Positions 24,395-33,178 of a stretch of DNA of 64,000 bases are shown here, piece after piece (within the stretch, counting starts at the first letter, position 1; each line of letters begins with the position of its first letter). The notes below the pieces were generated by a model that was given only the letters and a program-made list of their open reading frames with translations, did not search any database and was not told where the DNA came from. The stretch covers positions 682,001-746,000 of the forward strand of contig NZ_VBTZ01000001.1 of NCBI RefSeq assembly GCF_005771425.1. The letters are read 5' to 3'. The DNA is from Methylocystis sp. B8. GTDB lineage: Bacteria; Pseudomonadota; Alphaproteobacteria; Rhizobiales; Beijerinckiaceae. Made by a program: the position numbers and the translations under genes.

Positions 24395-26473
24395 ATGGGC
24401 AGCGACCACACTTCTGACCTTCGACTCCGAGCCGGAAAAATTCGTGATCGAGGCGGCGTCGCCTCGCGGCGACCTCGCTCTTTCGTTGCGCAAGTGATGA
24501 AGGCCGTGACGAAAGCGAAGGGCGCCGGGATCGGGCCGTCGCCGAAGCGCGGTGGCCGATCCGATCGGCGGCGTGATGGCGCGTCGGGTCGAAGCCGGAA
24601 AGGGAGATGCTGCCGCATCGGTCGGGGACAGTCGGCGGCCGATCGATTGAAGCTGGTAGCGGAAAGGCGTGGGCCGAGCGAGCGGATGCGCCGGGTCGTC
24701 GTGAAGGCTCGGATCGTCCGTTTGAAACTCGGAAGCAAGGGCGCTGACGCGCATCTGCGTTACTTGCTGCGGGACGGAACCGACCGGCAAAGAGAGAAAG
24801 GGAGGCTTTGCGGAGCGGAAACTGACGCGGCGGATGGTCGCGCGTTTCTGGAGCGCGGGCGCGAGGATCGGCATCTGTTCCGATTCATCGTCGCGCCCGA
24901 AGACGGCGATCAGCTTTCCGACCTTCGCGCCTTCACCCGCGATATGATGAAGCAGATGGAGGAGGACCTCGGAACGAAGCTCGACTGGGTCGGCGTCGAT
25001 CACTTCAACACTGGCCATCCGCATAGCCATGTCATCGTCCGGGGCAAGGATGATACCGGCAAGGATTTGATCATCGCCCAGGACTACATCACGGACGGGA
25101 TCAGACAGCGCGCCCAGGAGCTGCTCACGCTCGAATTGGGGCCGGAGACCGACCTCGAACTGCGATCGAAACTCACCGCGGAGATCGCCGCCGAGCGCTT
25201 CACCCGGATTGACCGGGCGATGCTCGCCGAGGCCGGCGTGGGAAGGCTCGACCTGAGGCCCGAGACGGGCCAGGTCCGCGCTGACTTCGATCGAACCTTG
25301 CGCATCGGCAGATTACAGACTCTCGCGCGCTACGGCCTCGCCACGGAGAGTGAGCCGGGCGTCTGGACACTGTCCGACCAGTTGGAGCCGACGCTGCGCG
25401 AACTCGGCGAGCGCGGCGACATCGTCAAGGCGATCAACCGGGCGCTGAAGGCGTGGGGCGAAGAGCGCGCGCTCGAAAGCTATTCCCTTCACGGCGAGGA
25501 AGCCAAAACCCGGATCACAGGCCGGGTCATCGACAAGCGGCTGACCGACGAACTCGACGAGCAGCTGGGCCTCGTCGTCGACGGCGTCGACGGGCGCATC
25601 CATCATGTCATGCTCGGCTCTGAGGCAATGGCGAGCGCCGCAGAGGAAGCGTCCATTGGAGCAATCGTGGAGATCGCCCCTGCGCCGGCCGGACCGCGAC
25701 CGGCCGACCGCAACATCGCACAGCTCGCCGGCACGTCAGGCGAGTATCGCCCAAGCATTCACCGCGCCATCGCTGAGGCAAGCCGGGTGCGCGTTCCTGG
25801 CGGCGACTATGACGCCTATGTCGATAGCCATGTGCGGCGACTGGAGGCGTTGCGCCGGGCGGGGATCGTGGAACGGATCGACGCCGACCATTGGCGTCTT
25901 TCGGCCGACTTCGAGGCGGGCGCCGCAGACTATGACGCTCAGCGGCGCGGACGGGTCATGCTGCGCGTGCTTTCCACTCTCGACCTCGAATCGCAGATCG
26001 ACGCCAACGGCGCCACCTGGCTCGACCGGGAGATGACATCGTCCAATCGTGCGCCAATCGTGCGCGCCGGATTTGGCGCCGAAGTCGATCGGGCGATGAA
26101 ACAACGCAGAGAGACACTCGTCGAAATGGGTCATGCCAGGCGCACGCCGGATAACGTCATTCGCGCGCCGGGGGACTTGGTCAGTCGACTGGAGCGGAGC
26201 GAGATCGAGCGCGTCGGGAAATCCATGGCGGCGAATAAGCACGCCCCCTTCAAAATGAAAGCGGAGGGGGAGCGCATCTCGGGCGTCTTCACCGGCACGA
26301 CAAACCTCATCTCCGGTAAATACGCCGTCATCGAGAACGCCTATGAGTTCACGCTTGTTCCGTGGCGGCCGGTCATGGACGATCGGCTCGGACGGCAGAT
26401 CAGCGGCGTCGTACGCGACTCAGGAATCTCGTGGGACTTTACGCGGACTCGCGGGATCGGAATTGGGATGTAA
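24395..26473 (+). CDS. VirD2-like relaxase (DUF3363-type mobilisation protein)
   Basis: A 692-residue protein; the start MGSDHTSDLRLRAGKIRDRG at 24395 fits the family opening. After a basic, low-complexity N-terminal region, the relaxase core shows the three-His metal motif HFNTGHPHSHV (residues 203-213), preceded by WVGVD and followed by GKD.GKDLIIAQDYI. The long C-terminal part, with VRRLEALRRAGIVERIDADHWRL and the ending LGRQISGVVRDSGISWDF, is DUF3363-like. It would nick the element's oriT and lead transfer. No mating-pair genes are present, so transfer would need a helper. Confidence 0.88.
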   Translation: MGSDHTSDLRLRAGKIRDRGGVASRRPRSFVAQVMKAVTKAKGAGIGPSPKRGGRSDRRRDGASGRSRKGRCCRIGRGQSAADRLKLVAERRGPSERMRRVVVKARIVRLKLGSKGADAHLRYLLRDGTDRQREKGRLCGAETDAADGRAFLERGREDRHLFRFIVAPEDGDQLSDLRAFTRDMMKQMEEDLGTKLDWVGVDHFNTGHPHSHVIVRGKDDTGKDLIIAQDYITDGIRQRAQELLTLELGPETDLELRSKLTAEIAAERFTRIDRAMLAEAGVGRLDLRPETGQVRADFDRTLRIGRLQTLARYGLATESEPGVWTLSDQLEPTLRELGERGDIVKAINRALKAWGEERALESYSLHGEEAKTRITGRVIDKRLTDELDEQLGLVVDGVDGRIHHVMLGSEAMASAAEEASIGAIVEIAPAPAGPRPADRNIAQLAGTSGEYRPSIHRAIAEASRVRVPGGDYDAYVDSHVRRLEALRRAGIVERIDADHWRLSADFEAGAADYDAQRRGRVMLRVLSTLDLESQIDANGATWLDREMTSSNRAPIVRAGFGAEVDRAMKQRRETLVEMGHARRTPDNVIRAPGDLVSRLERSEIERVGKSMAANKHAPFKMKAEGERISGVFTGTTNLISGKYAVIENAYEFTLVPWRPVMDDRLGRQISGVVRDSGISWDFTRTRGIGIGM

Positions 26474-26609
26474 ATACCGACCGCTTCTCGTCGCCATATG
26501 CGTGCGCCAGCGCCTCCTTTGATTTCTTCTTTCGCGCTGGCATACGCGGCGTGCTGTATCGAAGGATTGGGCCCTTCGCGCCGCAAATATTTGTCGCCAT
26601 CCTGCCGGC

Positions 26610-26840
26610 ATGGTTCAGCAGCGCCGCGAACGTCGCAGGATTGCCTCTGTCGATGATGGAAATGACGATGGCGTTCGCGCGCCGACGCGGTATGATTCAG
26701 CCTTAAGGAAAGCAGTCACAACTGACCAAATCGTCGTCGACGATTGGCCCGCCGAGGTTCCGATCACCGCCGCCGAGGTCGACGTGCTGGAGATGTTTCT
26801 TGGCGATTTACTGGACGCCTTCCTTCGGCCGCGCCACTGA
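26610..26840 (+). CDS. Small hypothetical protein between relaxase and recombinase
   Basis: A 76-residue protein. The N-terminal 35 residues are basic and poorly structured; the C-terminal half (WPAEVPITAAEVDVLEMFLGDLLDAFL) is an acidic, helical stretch. Small proteins with this ending are commonly found between relaxase and recombinase genes on such elements. The true start may lie further in. Function is unknown. Confidence 0.5.
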   Translation: MVQQRRERRRIASVDDGNDDGVRAPTRYDSALRKAVTTDQIVVDDWPAEVPITAAEVDVLEMFLGDLLDAFLRPRH

Positions 26841-26867
26841 AGCCTAGATCGACCTTGGGAGCCTCGC

Positions 26868-28520
26868 ATGACCGAACTTATTCGCGCAGCGCTTTATTTG
26901 CGGGTTTCGACGAGTCGGCAGGCGGAGGTTGATCTTTCCATTCCTGACCAGCAAGCGCAGACCAGCACTTATTGCGCGCGGCATAGCTGGCGCGTCGTCG
27001 CGGAATATGTCGAACCGGGCGCTTCAGCCATGGACGACAATCGGCCAGAGTTTCAGCGCATGATCGAGCGCGCGTGCGATGACGATCATCCGATCGACTC
27101 CATCGTCGTTCATTCCTTCTCGCGCTTCTTTCGCGACGCGTTCGGCCTGGAGATGTATGTCCGCAAACTCGCCAAGCACAACGTGCGACTCGTTTCCATC
27201 ACGCAGGAGCTTGGCGACGATCCGGCGCAGGTGATGATGCGGCAGGTCATCGCGCTGTTCGATGAATATCAGAGCCGCGAGAACGGCAAGCATGTGTTGC
27301 GGGCCATGAAGGAGAACGCCCGCCAAGGCTTCTACAATGGCTCGCGCCTGCCGCTCGGCTATAGTCTGAGCGAGGTCGATAAGCGGGGCCACCGCACCAA
27401 GAAAAAGCTCGTCATCGATCCTGTCGAAGCCGAGACGGTGCGGCTGATCTACCGTCTGTATCTCGAAGGCGAGGCCGGGAAAGGGCCGATGGGCGTCAAG
27501 GAGGTGACCAAGGCGCTGAATGCGCGAGGGCTACGGACACGGCTTGGCGCCCGTTTCGGCGTCGCTTCGGTCCACAAGATTTTGACGAACCCTGTCTACG
27601 CAGGGCGCTGGCGCTTCAATCAGCGCGAAGCCAAGACCGGGAGGACCAAGCCTGCTGGCGAGATCATCGAAGTTGCGGCTCCCGCAATCATCGAACAGGA
27701 AGTTTTCGACAGGGCTCAGACGAGCCTGAAAGCGCGCGATCCCCGCATCCTGCCGCCGCGCGTTGTCACGGGGCCGATCCTTCTCACGGGCCTGGCGCGT
27801 TGCGCGACATGCGGCGGGGCGATGACGCTACGCACCGGCACCTCGAAATCCGGCAAAGTGCATCGCTACTATTCGTGCTCGACGGCCGTCCGGGTTGGCA
27901 AGACGGGCTGTAAAGGCCGATCCATCGCCATGGACCGACTCGACGGGCTGGTCACAACCCATCTTGCCGATAGGCTGCTTGGCCCAAATCGTTTGGCGGG
28001 CCTTCTGACGTCGCTGGCCCAAAAGCGGGCATCGAGCGACGCTGAAGTCCAGAAGCGGGCGCGCATCCTGCACCAGGAGATCGCACAGGCCGACGAAAAG
28101 CTACGCCGGCTCTACAAATTGGTCGAGGATGGCGTCACGAATATCGACGCGACGCTGGCTGAGCGGCTCGCAGCACTCAAGTCTGACCGCGACCGCGCCA
28201 GAGCGGCTCTCGAACGCATCAAGGTTCAGCTTGCGCCGGAGATCACGTTGGAGCCGGATCAAGTCGAGCGCTTTGGCGCTTTCATGCGGGAGCGGATAAC
28301 GACCGGCGAGACCACATTCCGGAAGGCCTATCTACGTTCGATCGTTGGCGTCATCGAGGTCGACGACAAAGTCATCCGCATCCACGGCTCCAAAGCCAGC
28401 CTCGAACAGGCCGTCATCGCCGGAGAACAAATCGGCAAGGGTGTTCGCAGTTTTATACGCAAATGGCGCGCCCAAGGGGATTCGAACCCCTGTTTTCGCC
28501 GTGAAAGGGCGACGTCCTAG
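26868..28520 (+). CDS. Large serine recombinase (site-specific integrase)
   Basis: A 550-residue protein with a resolvase catalytic domain (LYLRVSTSRQ, nucleophile Ser14; SFSRFFRDAFGLE; ENGKHVLRAMKENA), a recombinase domain (PVEAETVRLIYRLYLEG, ALNARGLRTRLG), a zinc ribbon (ARCATCGGAM ... YYSCST ... GCKG), and a C-terminal coiled coil (KLRRLYKLVEDGVTN...). The last 19 residues (WRAQGDSNPCFRRERATS) and the stop are encoded antisense to the tRNA-Glu, so the target tRNA supplies the gene's end. It most likely integrates and excises this island. Confidence 0.93.
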   Translation: MTELIRAALYLRVSTSRQAEVDLSIPDQQAQTSTYCARHSWRVVAEYVEPGASAMDDNRPEFQRMIERACDDDHPIDSIVVHSFSRFFRDAFGLEMYVRKLAKHNVRLVSITQELGDDPAQVMMRQVIALFDEYQSRENGKHVLRAMKENARQGFYNGSRLPLGYSLSEVDKRGHRTKKKLVIDPVEAETVRLIYRLYLEGEAGKGPMGVKEVTKALNARGLRTRLGARFGVASVHKILTNPVYAGRWRFNQREAKTGRTKPAGEIIEVAAPAIIEQEVFDRAQTSLKARDPRILPPRVVTGPILLTGLARCATCGGAMTLRTGTSKSGKVHRYYSCSTAVRVGKTGCKGRSIAMDRLDGLVTTHLADRLLGPNRLAGLLTSLAQKRASSDAEVQKRARILHQEIAQADEKLRRLYKLVEDGVTNIDATLAERLAALKSDRDRARAALERIKVQLAPEITLEPDQVERFGAFMRERITTGETTFRKAYLRSIVGVIEVDDKVIRIHGSKASLEQAVIAGEQIGKGVRSFIRKWRAQGDSNPCFRRERATS

Positions 28521-28539
28521 GCCTCTAGACGATGGGCGC
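28464..28539 (-). tRNA. tRNA-Glu (anticodon TTC)
   Basis: A 76-nt tRNA on the reverse strand. The acceptor stem GCGCCCA pairs with TGGGCGC; the anticodon loop CTTTCAC (anticodon TTC) is closed by TCGCC/GGCGA; the T-arm is AGGGGTTCGAATCCCCT; CCA is encoded. It is the right boundary of the island and overlaps the 3' end of the serine recombinase gene on the other strand. Confidence 0.95.
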
Positions 28540-28692
28540 GGGTCGCGCGGCCGGCTCGCGGCGGCGCGAGGGCGTGTATAGAGGCGCGGACCGCGCAAGA
28601 CAAGGCCGGCGGTGGCGCCACATCGCCGCGCGACGTCTCGTTTGCGCCCTCAGTTTGCGCGCCCTCCGGCGAGGCCCTAAAGCATCGCGGCG

Positions 28693-30549
28693 ATGCTCAC
28701 GATCAACGATCTTGTCTACCGGCTCGGCGACCGGCTGCTCTTCGACCATGCCGGGGTTTTTCTCCCCGGACGATCGCGCGCGGGCTTCGTCGGCCGCAAC
28801 GGCGCGGGTAAAACGACGCTGTTTCGGTTGATCAGCCGAGAAATCGCTCCCGAAAGCGGGGCCATTTCGCTGCCAGCGCGCACAAGGCTCGGACGCGTCG
28901 AGCAGGAGGCGCCGGGCGGTCCGACGGCGCTCATCGAATTCGTGCTGGCGGCTGACGCCGAGCGCGCCGAATTGCTGGCGCGCGCCGAGGCCGCGCATGA
29001 TCCCCATGACATCGCCGAAATCCAGACGCGTCTCGCTGACATCGACGCGCATTCGGCGCCCGCCCGCGCCGCCGCCATTCTGCATGGGCTCGGCTTCGAC
29101 GCGGCGGCGCAGCGACGCCCATTGTCGGAATTTTCCGGCGGCTGGCGCATGCGCGTCGCGCTCGCGGCGGTGCTGTTCTCCCAGCCCGACCTGCTGCTTC
29201 TCGACGAGCCGACCAACTATCTCGATCTCGAAGGGACGCTGTGGCTCGTCGATTATTTGTCGCGCTATCCGGCGAGCGTGATCGTCATCAGCCATGACCG
29301 CGATCTGCTCGACGACGTCGCGACTCACATTCTGCATCTCGAGCGCGGCAGGCTGACGCTCTATAAGGGCGATTACTCTTCTTTCGAGAAACAGCGGCGT
29401 GAGGCGCAGCTTCTCGCCGCCAAAGGCGCCAAGAAGCAGGAAGAGCAGCGCAAGCATTTGCTGGCTTTTGTCGATCGCTTCCGCGCCAAGGCGACGAAGG
29501 CGCGTCAGGCGCAGTCGCGCCTAAAGCTTCTCGCCAAAATGGAGCCCGTCGCGGCGATCGTCGACGATTCGATCCTGCCGATTCATCTTCCATCGCCCGA
29601 CAAGCCGCTGTCGCCGCCGATCATCGCGCTGGAGAGAGTGGCGGTCGGCTATGGCGATCACGTGGTGCTGTCGCGGCTCTCTTTGTCGATCTCGAACGAC
29701 GATCGCATCGGCCTGCTCGGCGCCAATGGCAATGGCAAATCGACTTTCGCCAAATTGCTTGCGGGACGTCTTGCGCCTTGCGCGGGCGAGATGGTCCGCG
29801 CGCCGAAGTTGGAGGCGGGATTTTTCGCGCAGCATCAGATCGACGAGCTGAACGAGAGCGAGACGCCATACGCCGTCTTTGCGCGGCTGATGCCGGGCGC
29901 AGTCGAAGCGCGCATTCGCGCGCGCGCGGCGCAGACGGGATTTTCCGGCGCGCGCGCCGATACGCCGATCGCCAATCTTTCGGGAGGCGAGAAGGCGCGC
30001 CTGCTGCTCGGCGTCGCCGCCTTCAACGCGCCGCATCTTTTGATTCTCGACGAACCGACGAACCATCTCGACATCGACAGCCGCGCCGCGCTGATCGAGG
30101 CGATCAACGATTACGAAGGCGCCGTCATTCTGGTCTCGCATGACCGCTATCTGCTCGAAGCCTGCGCCGATCGGCTGTGGCTCGTGGACGACGGAACGGT
30201 GCGCGCGTTCGACGGCGATATGGACGATTATGCGCGGCTGGTGCTCTCAAAGTCGCGCGACGAAGAACCGAAAGGCGCGCCCGCAGTGGCGCAGGAGAGA
30301 CCAAAGCAAGAGGCGCCAAAGCGCCGCGACGCTGCGCAGACACGGCGTAAGCTTGCCGCCGCCGAGGAGCGCGTCGAGAAATTCACGCAGCTTCTCGCCC
30401 GCGTCGACGAGGCGCTCGCCGAGCCGGACGCCTTTGCGCGTAATCCGCAGGAGGCGGTGCGGCTTGCGTCGCAGCGCGAGGAATTGGCGCAGGCGCTCGC
30501 GGCCGCTGAAGAACAGTGGCTGGAGCTCGCAGCCGAGGTTGAAGCCTAG
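28693..30549 (+). CDS. ABC-F family ATP-binding protein (Uup/YheS-like)
   Basis: A 618-residue protein with two ATPase domains and no membrane segments. Domain 1: Walker A GRNGAGKTT, signature LSEFSGGWRMR, Walker B LLLLDEPTNYLD. Domain 2: GANGNGKST, NLSGGEKARLLLG, LLILDEPTNHLD. A linker rich in Lys/Gln/Ala (ABC_tran_Xtn) lies between them and a coiled-coil C-terminus follows (RKLAAAEERVEKFTQLL), as in Uup/YheS. ABC-F proteins act on ribosomes in translation quality control. It is the first core gene right of the island. Confidence 0.93.
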   Translation: MLTINDLVYRLGDRLLFDHAGVFLPGRSRAGFVGRNGAGKTTLFRLISREIAPESGAISLPARTRLGRVEQEAPGGPTALIEFVLAADAERAELLARAEAAHDPHDIAEIQTRLADIDAHSAPARAAAILHGLGFDAAAQRRPLSEFSGGWRMRVALAAVLFSQPDLLLLDEPTNYLDLEGTLWLVDYLSRYPASVIVISHDRDLLDDVATHILHLERGRLTLYKGDYSSFEKQRREAQLLAAKGAKKQEEQRKHLLAFVDRFRAKATKARQAQSRLKLLAKMEPVAAIVDDSILPIHLPSPDKPLSPPIIALERVAVGYGDHVVLSRLSLSISNDDRIGLLGANGNGKSTFAKLLAGRLAPCAGEMVRAPKLEAGFFAQHQIDELNESETPYAVFARLMPGAVEARIRARAAQTGFSGARADTPIANLSGGEKARLLLGVAAFNAPHLLILDEPTNHLDIDSRAALIEAINDYEGAVILVSHDRYLLEACADRLWLVDDGTVRAFDGDMDDYARLVLSKSRDEEPKGAPAVAQERPKQEAPKRRDAAQTRRKLAAAEERVEKFTQLLARVDEALAEPDAFARNPQEAVRLASQREELAQALAAAEEQWLELAAEVEA

Positions 30550-30566
30550 GGCGGCATTGTCCAGGC

Positions 30567-30692
30567 GTGGATGGCCTGGACAAGCCGGGCCATGACGGCT
30601 AATCGGCCGTCACAACGAGGACAGACGCTCATGGAACTAACCAATGCGCAGCGTTTCCGTCGCGTCATGCCCGGCCTTGAGCCGGGCATCCA
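30567..30692. repeat. Inverted pair of palindromic intergenic repeats
   Basis: The segment 30567-30598 (GTGGATGGCC..., CGGGCCATGACGG) recurs as an inverted copy at 30661-30692 (CGTCATGCCCGG, CCGGGCATCCACG). Each unit is itself palindromic (GCCCGG/CCGGGC). Such intergenic units are common in Methylobacterium/Methylocystis-type genomes. They lie between the ABC-F gene and the histidine kinase and may also stop transcription. Confidence 0.65.
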
Positions 30693-30871
30693 CGCGGCGC
30701 AAATGCATCTGCCTTGCTGCAGCGCCACGACGATAATGCCGCATATCGCAATAAAATCAGAATTGATTTTGGCGAACTCTGCCCTATCCAGATAAGGTTG
30801 TTCGCCTTCAGCTGGAACAGCTATGCTTGAGGGTTGCGGAACAAAACAGCCAGCCAACTCGGCGGCGTCTC

Positions 30872-32293
30872 ATGGCTAAGCCGGGACATGCCCATCGACC
30901 AGCGGCTGTCTCGCCCGCAGCGACAGATGTGTTGAGCGAACATTCGCTGACGTCTGCGATTGTCGAAACCATCGTTGAACCGCTTTTGGTCCTGGATGGG
31001 GGGCTGCGAGTCGTGGCGGCCAATCCCGCCTTCTATCGCCATTTCAAGGTAGAGCCTGCCGAAACTCTTGATCATATGATCCTTTCACTCGGCGATGGCC
31101 AGTGGAATATCGCTTCGTTGCGACGCCTGCTTGGCGAGGTTTTGAAGAAGGATTCGAAGGTCACCGAGTTCCGCGTGGAGCATGAATTTCAATCCATCGG
31201 CGAGCGAGTCATGCTACTCAACGCCAATCGGATGCGCCGCGAGGGCGAGGAGGACGCCATCCTCCTTACCATTAACGACATCACAGAGAGAGAGCGTCTA
31301 CGCTTCGAAGTGGAAGGCGAACGGGATTTCGCCGAGAAACTCATCGACAGTATTCGAGAGAGCATATTGGTCTTGGGTTGGGATTTGCGTGTCCACTATG
31401 CCAACCAGAGTTTTTACGATCATTTCGTCGTTTCTAAGAAAGAAACCGAAGGCGTTTTTGTCTGGGAGCTCGGTAACGGCCAATGGAACATTGCTAAATT
31501 GCGCACCCTATTGGAGCGAATTCTGCCAGAGCAGAACAGTTTCGACGACTACGAAATCGAACATGACTTCGAAATAATCGGTCGCCGAACGATGCTGCTT
31601 AACGCTCGCCGACTGGATCATTTAAATCTCATTCTTCTCGCCATTCGCGATGTTACCGAGGAGCGCCACAATGAGGTGCGCCAGAAAGCCTTGATGGGCG
31701 AACTGCAGCATCGTGTCAAAAACATACTCGGTAAAGTGCGTTCTATGGCGAGGCAGACGCGAAAGCGCCACCGTAGCTTAGATGAGTTCATGGAAGCATT
31801 TGACGGGCGACTGGATGCGCTCGCAAGGACGCAAGACCTGTTGCTGACTGCGCCGTCCGGAGCCGTTCAGCTTCGGGAGATTGTGGTCAGTGAGCTGGAG
31901 GCTGGCGGCGCGGAACTGGGATTAAATTGTGCGGTTGACGGGCCGGCGGTCGCTCTTTCGCCCCGTGACGCACAGGCCATGGGGATGACGGTTCACGAAT
32001 TGACGACAAATGCGGCCAAATACGGCGCTCTCAAAGCCGTAAAGGGACGGATTGACATCAGTTGGCGCCTAGATCGAACGACAGTGGGCCAGCATTTGAA
32101 GTTTGGTTGGCGAGAACATGGCGTAAAGGTCGATGACGTTGCCCCTGTCCGAGGGTTTGGCGCTGAGGTCATCGAGAGAAGCTTGGCTTACATGCTTGGC
32201 GGGAGCGCGCGGCTTACCTTTGCCCCAGACGGCGCCGATTATCGACTTGAATTTCCTTTGCCGCCCGCAAACACGGTGAAGCATGATGGATGA
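30872..32293 (+). CDS. PAS-PAS HWE/HisKA_2 sensor histidine kinase
   Basis: The ATG at 30872 gives 473 residues; a TTG at 30827 in frame adds 15. Two PAS domains follow each other (IVETIVEPLLVLDGGLRVVAANPAFY... and LIDSIRESILVLGWDLRVHYANQSFY...), each ending in the GDGQWNIASLRRLL/GNGQWNIAKLRTLL motif. The DHp has the phospho-acceptor His in ELQHRVKNIL, then MTVHELTTNAAKYGAL (N-box) and the WREHG motif typical of HWE kinases. No membrane segment is present, so it is a cytosolic sensor. The stop overlaps the response regulator start by 11 bp. Confidence 0.92.
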   Translation: MAKPGHAHRPAAVSPAATDVLSEHSLTSAIVETIVEPLLVLDGGLRVVAANPAFYRHFKVEPAETLDHMILSLGDGQWNIASLRRLLGEVLKKDSKVTEFRVEHEFQSIGERVMLLNANRMRREGEEDAILLTINDITERERLRFEVEGERDFAEKLIDSIRESILVLGWDLRVHYANQSFYDHFVVSKKETEGVFVWELGNGQWNIAKLRTLLERILPEQNSFDDYEIEHDFEIIGRRTMLLNARRLDHLNLILLAIRDVTEERHNEVRQKALMGELQHRVKNILGKVRSMARQTRKRHRSLDEFMEAFDGRLDALARTQDLLLTAPSGAVQLREIVVSELEAGGAELGLNCAVDGPAVALSPRDAQAMGMTVHELTTNAAKYGALKAVKGRIDISWRLDRTTVGQHLKFGWREHGVKVDDVAPVRGFGAEVIERSLAYMLGGSARLTFAPDGADYRLEFPLPPANTVKHDG

Positions 32294-32657
32294 GCTCCTA
32301 AAAGGTCTTCGCATCTTAATCGTGGAGGATAACTTCGTTATGGCGCTCGATCTCAGCATGATGGTTGAGGAGCTGGGCGGCGCCGTGATCGGTCCGGCGG
32401 GACGACTCGACGAAGGCGTGGCTCTTGCTGAATCCAATAAGCTTGACGGCGCAATTTTGGATGTGAATCTGGACGGCGCGAATACGTACTTTTTGGCCGA
32501 CGGTCTATTGGCGGCGGACGTTGCGGTGATTTTTGCGACCGGCTACGATGTCAAGATGCTGCCCGAACGTTTTGCGCTGACCCCGAAGCTTTCGAAGCCA
32601 TTCAGCGCGGTTACAGTCGAAAAGGCGCTTCGCGAAGCTTTCTCGGATCGTTTGTAA
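32283..32657 (+). CDS. Single-domain response regulator partner of the HWE kinase
   Basis: A 124-residue receiver-only protein. Acidic pair in LIVEDN, phospho-acceptor Asp60 in GAILDVNL, Thr86 in FATGYD, Lys105 in LSKPF. The gene overlaps the kinase by 11 bp and shares its frame context, so the two are co-translated and presumably form a cognate pair. The lack of an output domain implies a phosphorelay or a protein target. It is similar in build to the orphan receiver at 1300-1737. Confidence 0.9.
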   Translation: MMDELLKGLRILIVEDNFVMALDLSMMVEELGGAVIGPAGRLDEGVALAESNKLDGAILDVNLDGANTYFLADGLLAADVAVIFATGYDVKMLPERFALTPKLSKPFSAVTVEKALREAFSDRL

Positions 32658-32706
32658 ACGCTCGCTATCGTCCTCCGCTCGGCCCGACCGGTTTCGTAAG
32701 ATGGGC

Positions 32707-33006
32707 TTACGGGACCAAGTCCTGGAACTCCGGATGTTTTTGCACATAGTCCGCGACGAAGGAGCAGTCGGCCTGGACCTTTAGTCCGCGGGCGCGCGCG
32801 AACTCGAGGGCGTTGCGAATGAGCTCCGACGCGACGCCCTGGCCGCGCAGTCTTGGCGGCGTCTGAGTCGAGGTGAAGACCATCACGCCGTTGTCGATGC
32901 GGTAATAGGCGACCGCCGTATCGCCATCGACGTCGAGTTCGAAGCGATTGAGTTCGGGGTTGTCGCGGACGCTCCCCCAGGGATGTCTGGCTGCAGCCTG
33001 ACCCAT
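32707..33006 (-). CDS. GNAT-like N-acetyltransferase (YjdJ/GCN5-related small form)
   Basis: A 99-residue protein. The start at 33006 is chosen because GAGGAGG lies 6-7 nt upstream. The motifs [38 protein letters not shown] (acetyl-CoA-binding motif A) and [16 protein letters not shown] are typical of the short GNAT_acetyltr_2 family. Its substrate is unknown. It is convergent with the kinase/regulator pair and divergent from proS. Confidence 0.9.
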   Translation of the reverse strand: MGQAAARHPWGSVRDNPELNRFELDVDGDTAVAYYRIDNGVMVFTSTQTPPRLRGQGVASELIRNALEFARARGLKVQADCSFVADYVQKHPEFQDLVP

Positions 33007-33178
33007 TGCCGGCCTCCTCAAGAGTTCATCTCCCGAAATGGGCGCGGTCCGCCGAAAAGGAAAGGCGCCTTTGGCTTGCGTTTTCGGCCGCGCCGGGGTT
33101 CAACAGCGCCGCCCGCGCCGTTTTCTCGCGGCGGACGGGCTATGCTCGCCGTTCTCCGATTCGCCAACTGGACCCGAC

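Larger units (their letters stand above)
11936..28539. mobile_element. Putative 16.6-kb integrative mobilizable element / genomic island at tRNA-Glu
   Basis: The boundaries are direct copies of tRNA-Glu: degenerate on the left, intact on the right, in the same orientation. At the right end sit a large serine recombinase, which reads into the tRNA, and a VirD2-like relaxase, but no type IV secretion genes. The interior holds small hypotheticals, regulatory and stress genes, copper proteins and several decayed genes (a PAS kinase, IS3 and IS5 pieces). That mixture, absent from the ordered housekeeping flanks, supports an accessory island, possibly composite and partly decayed. Exact ends are inferred from the tRNA copies. 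Confidence 0.7.

Noticed and set aside
30827..30871. TTG start 45 bp upstream for the PAS-HWE kinase
   Set aside because: The ATG at 30872 is preferred; the added residues show no conserved pattern and the upstream site has no clear ribosome-binding site.
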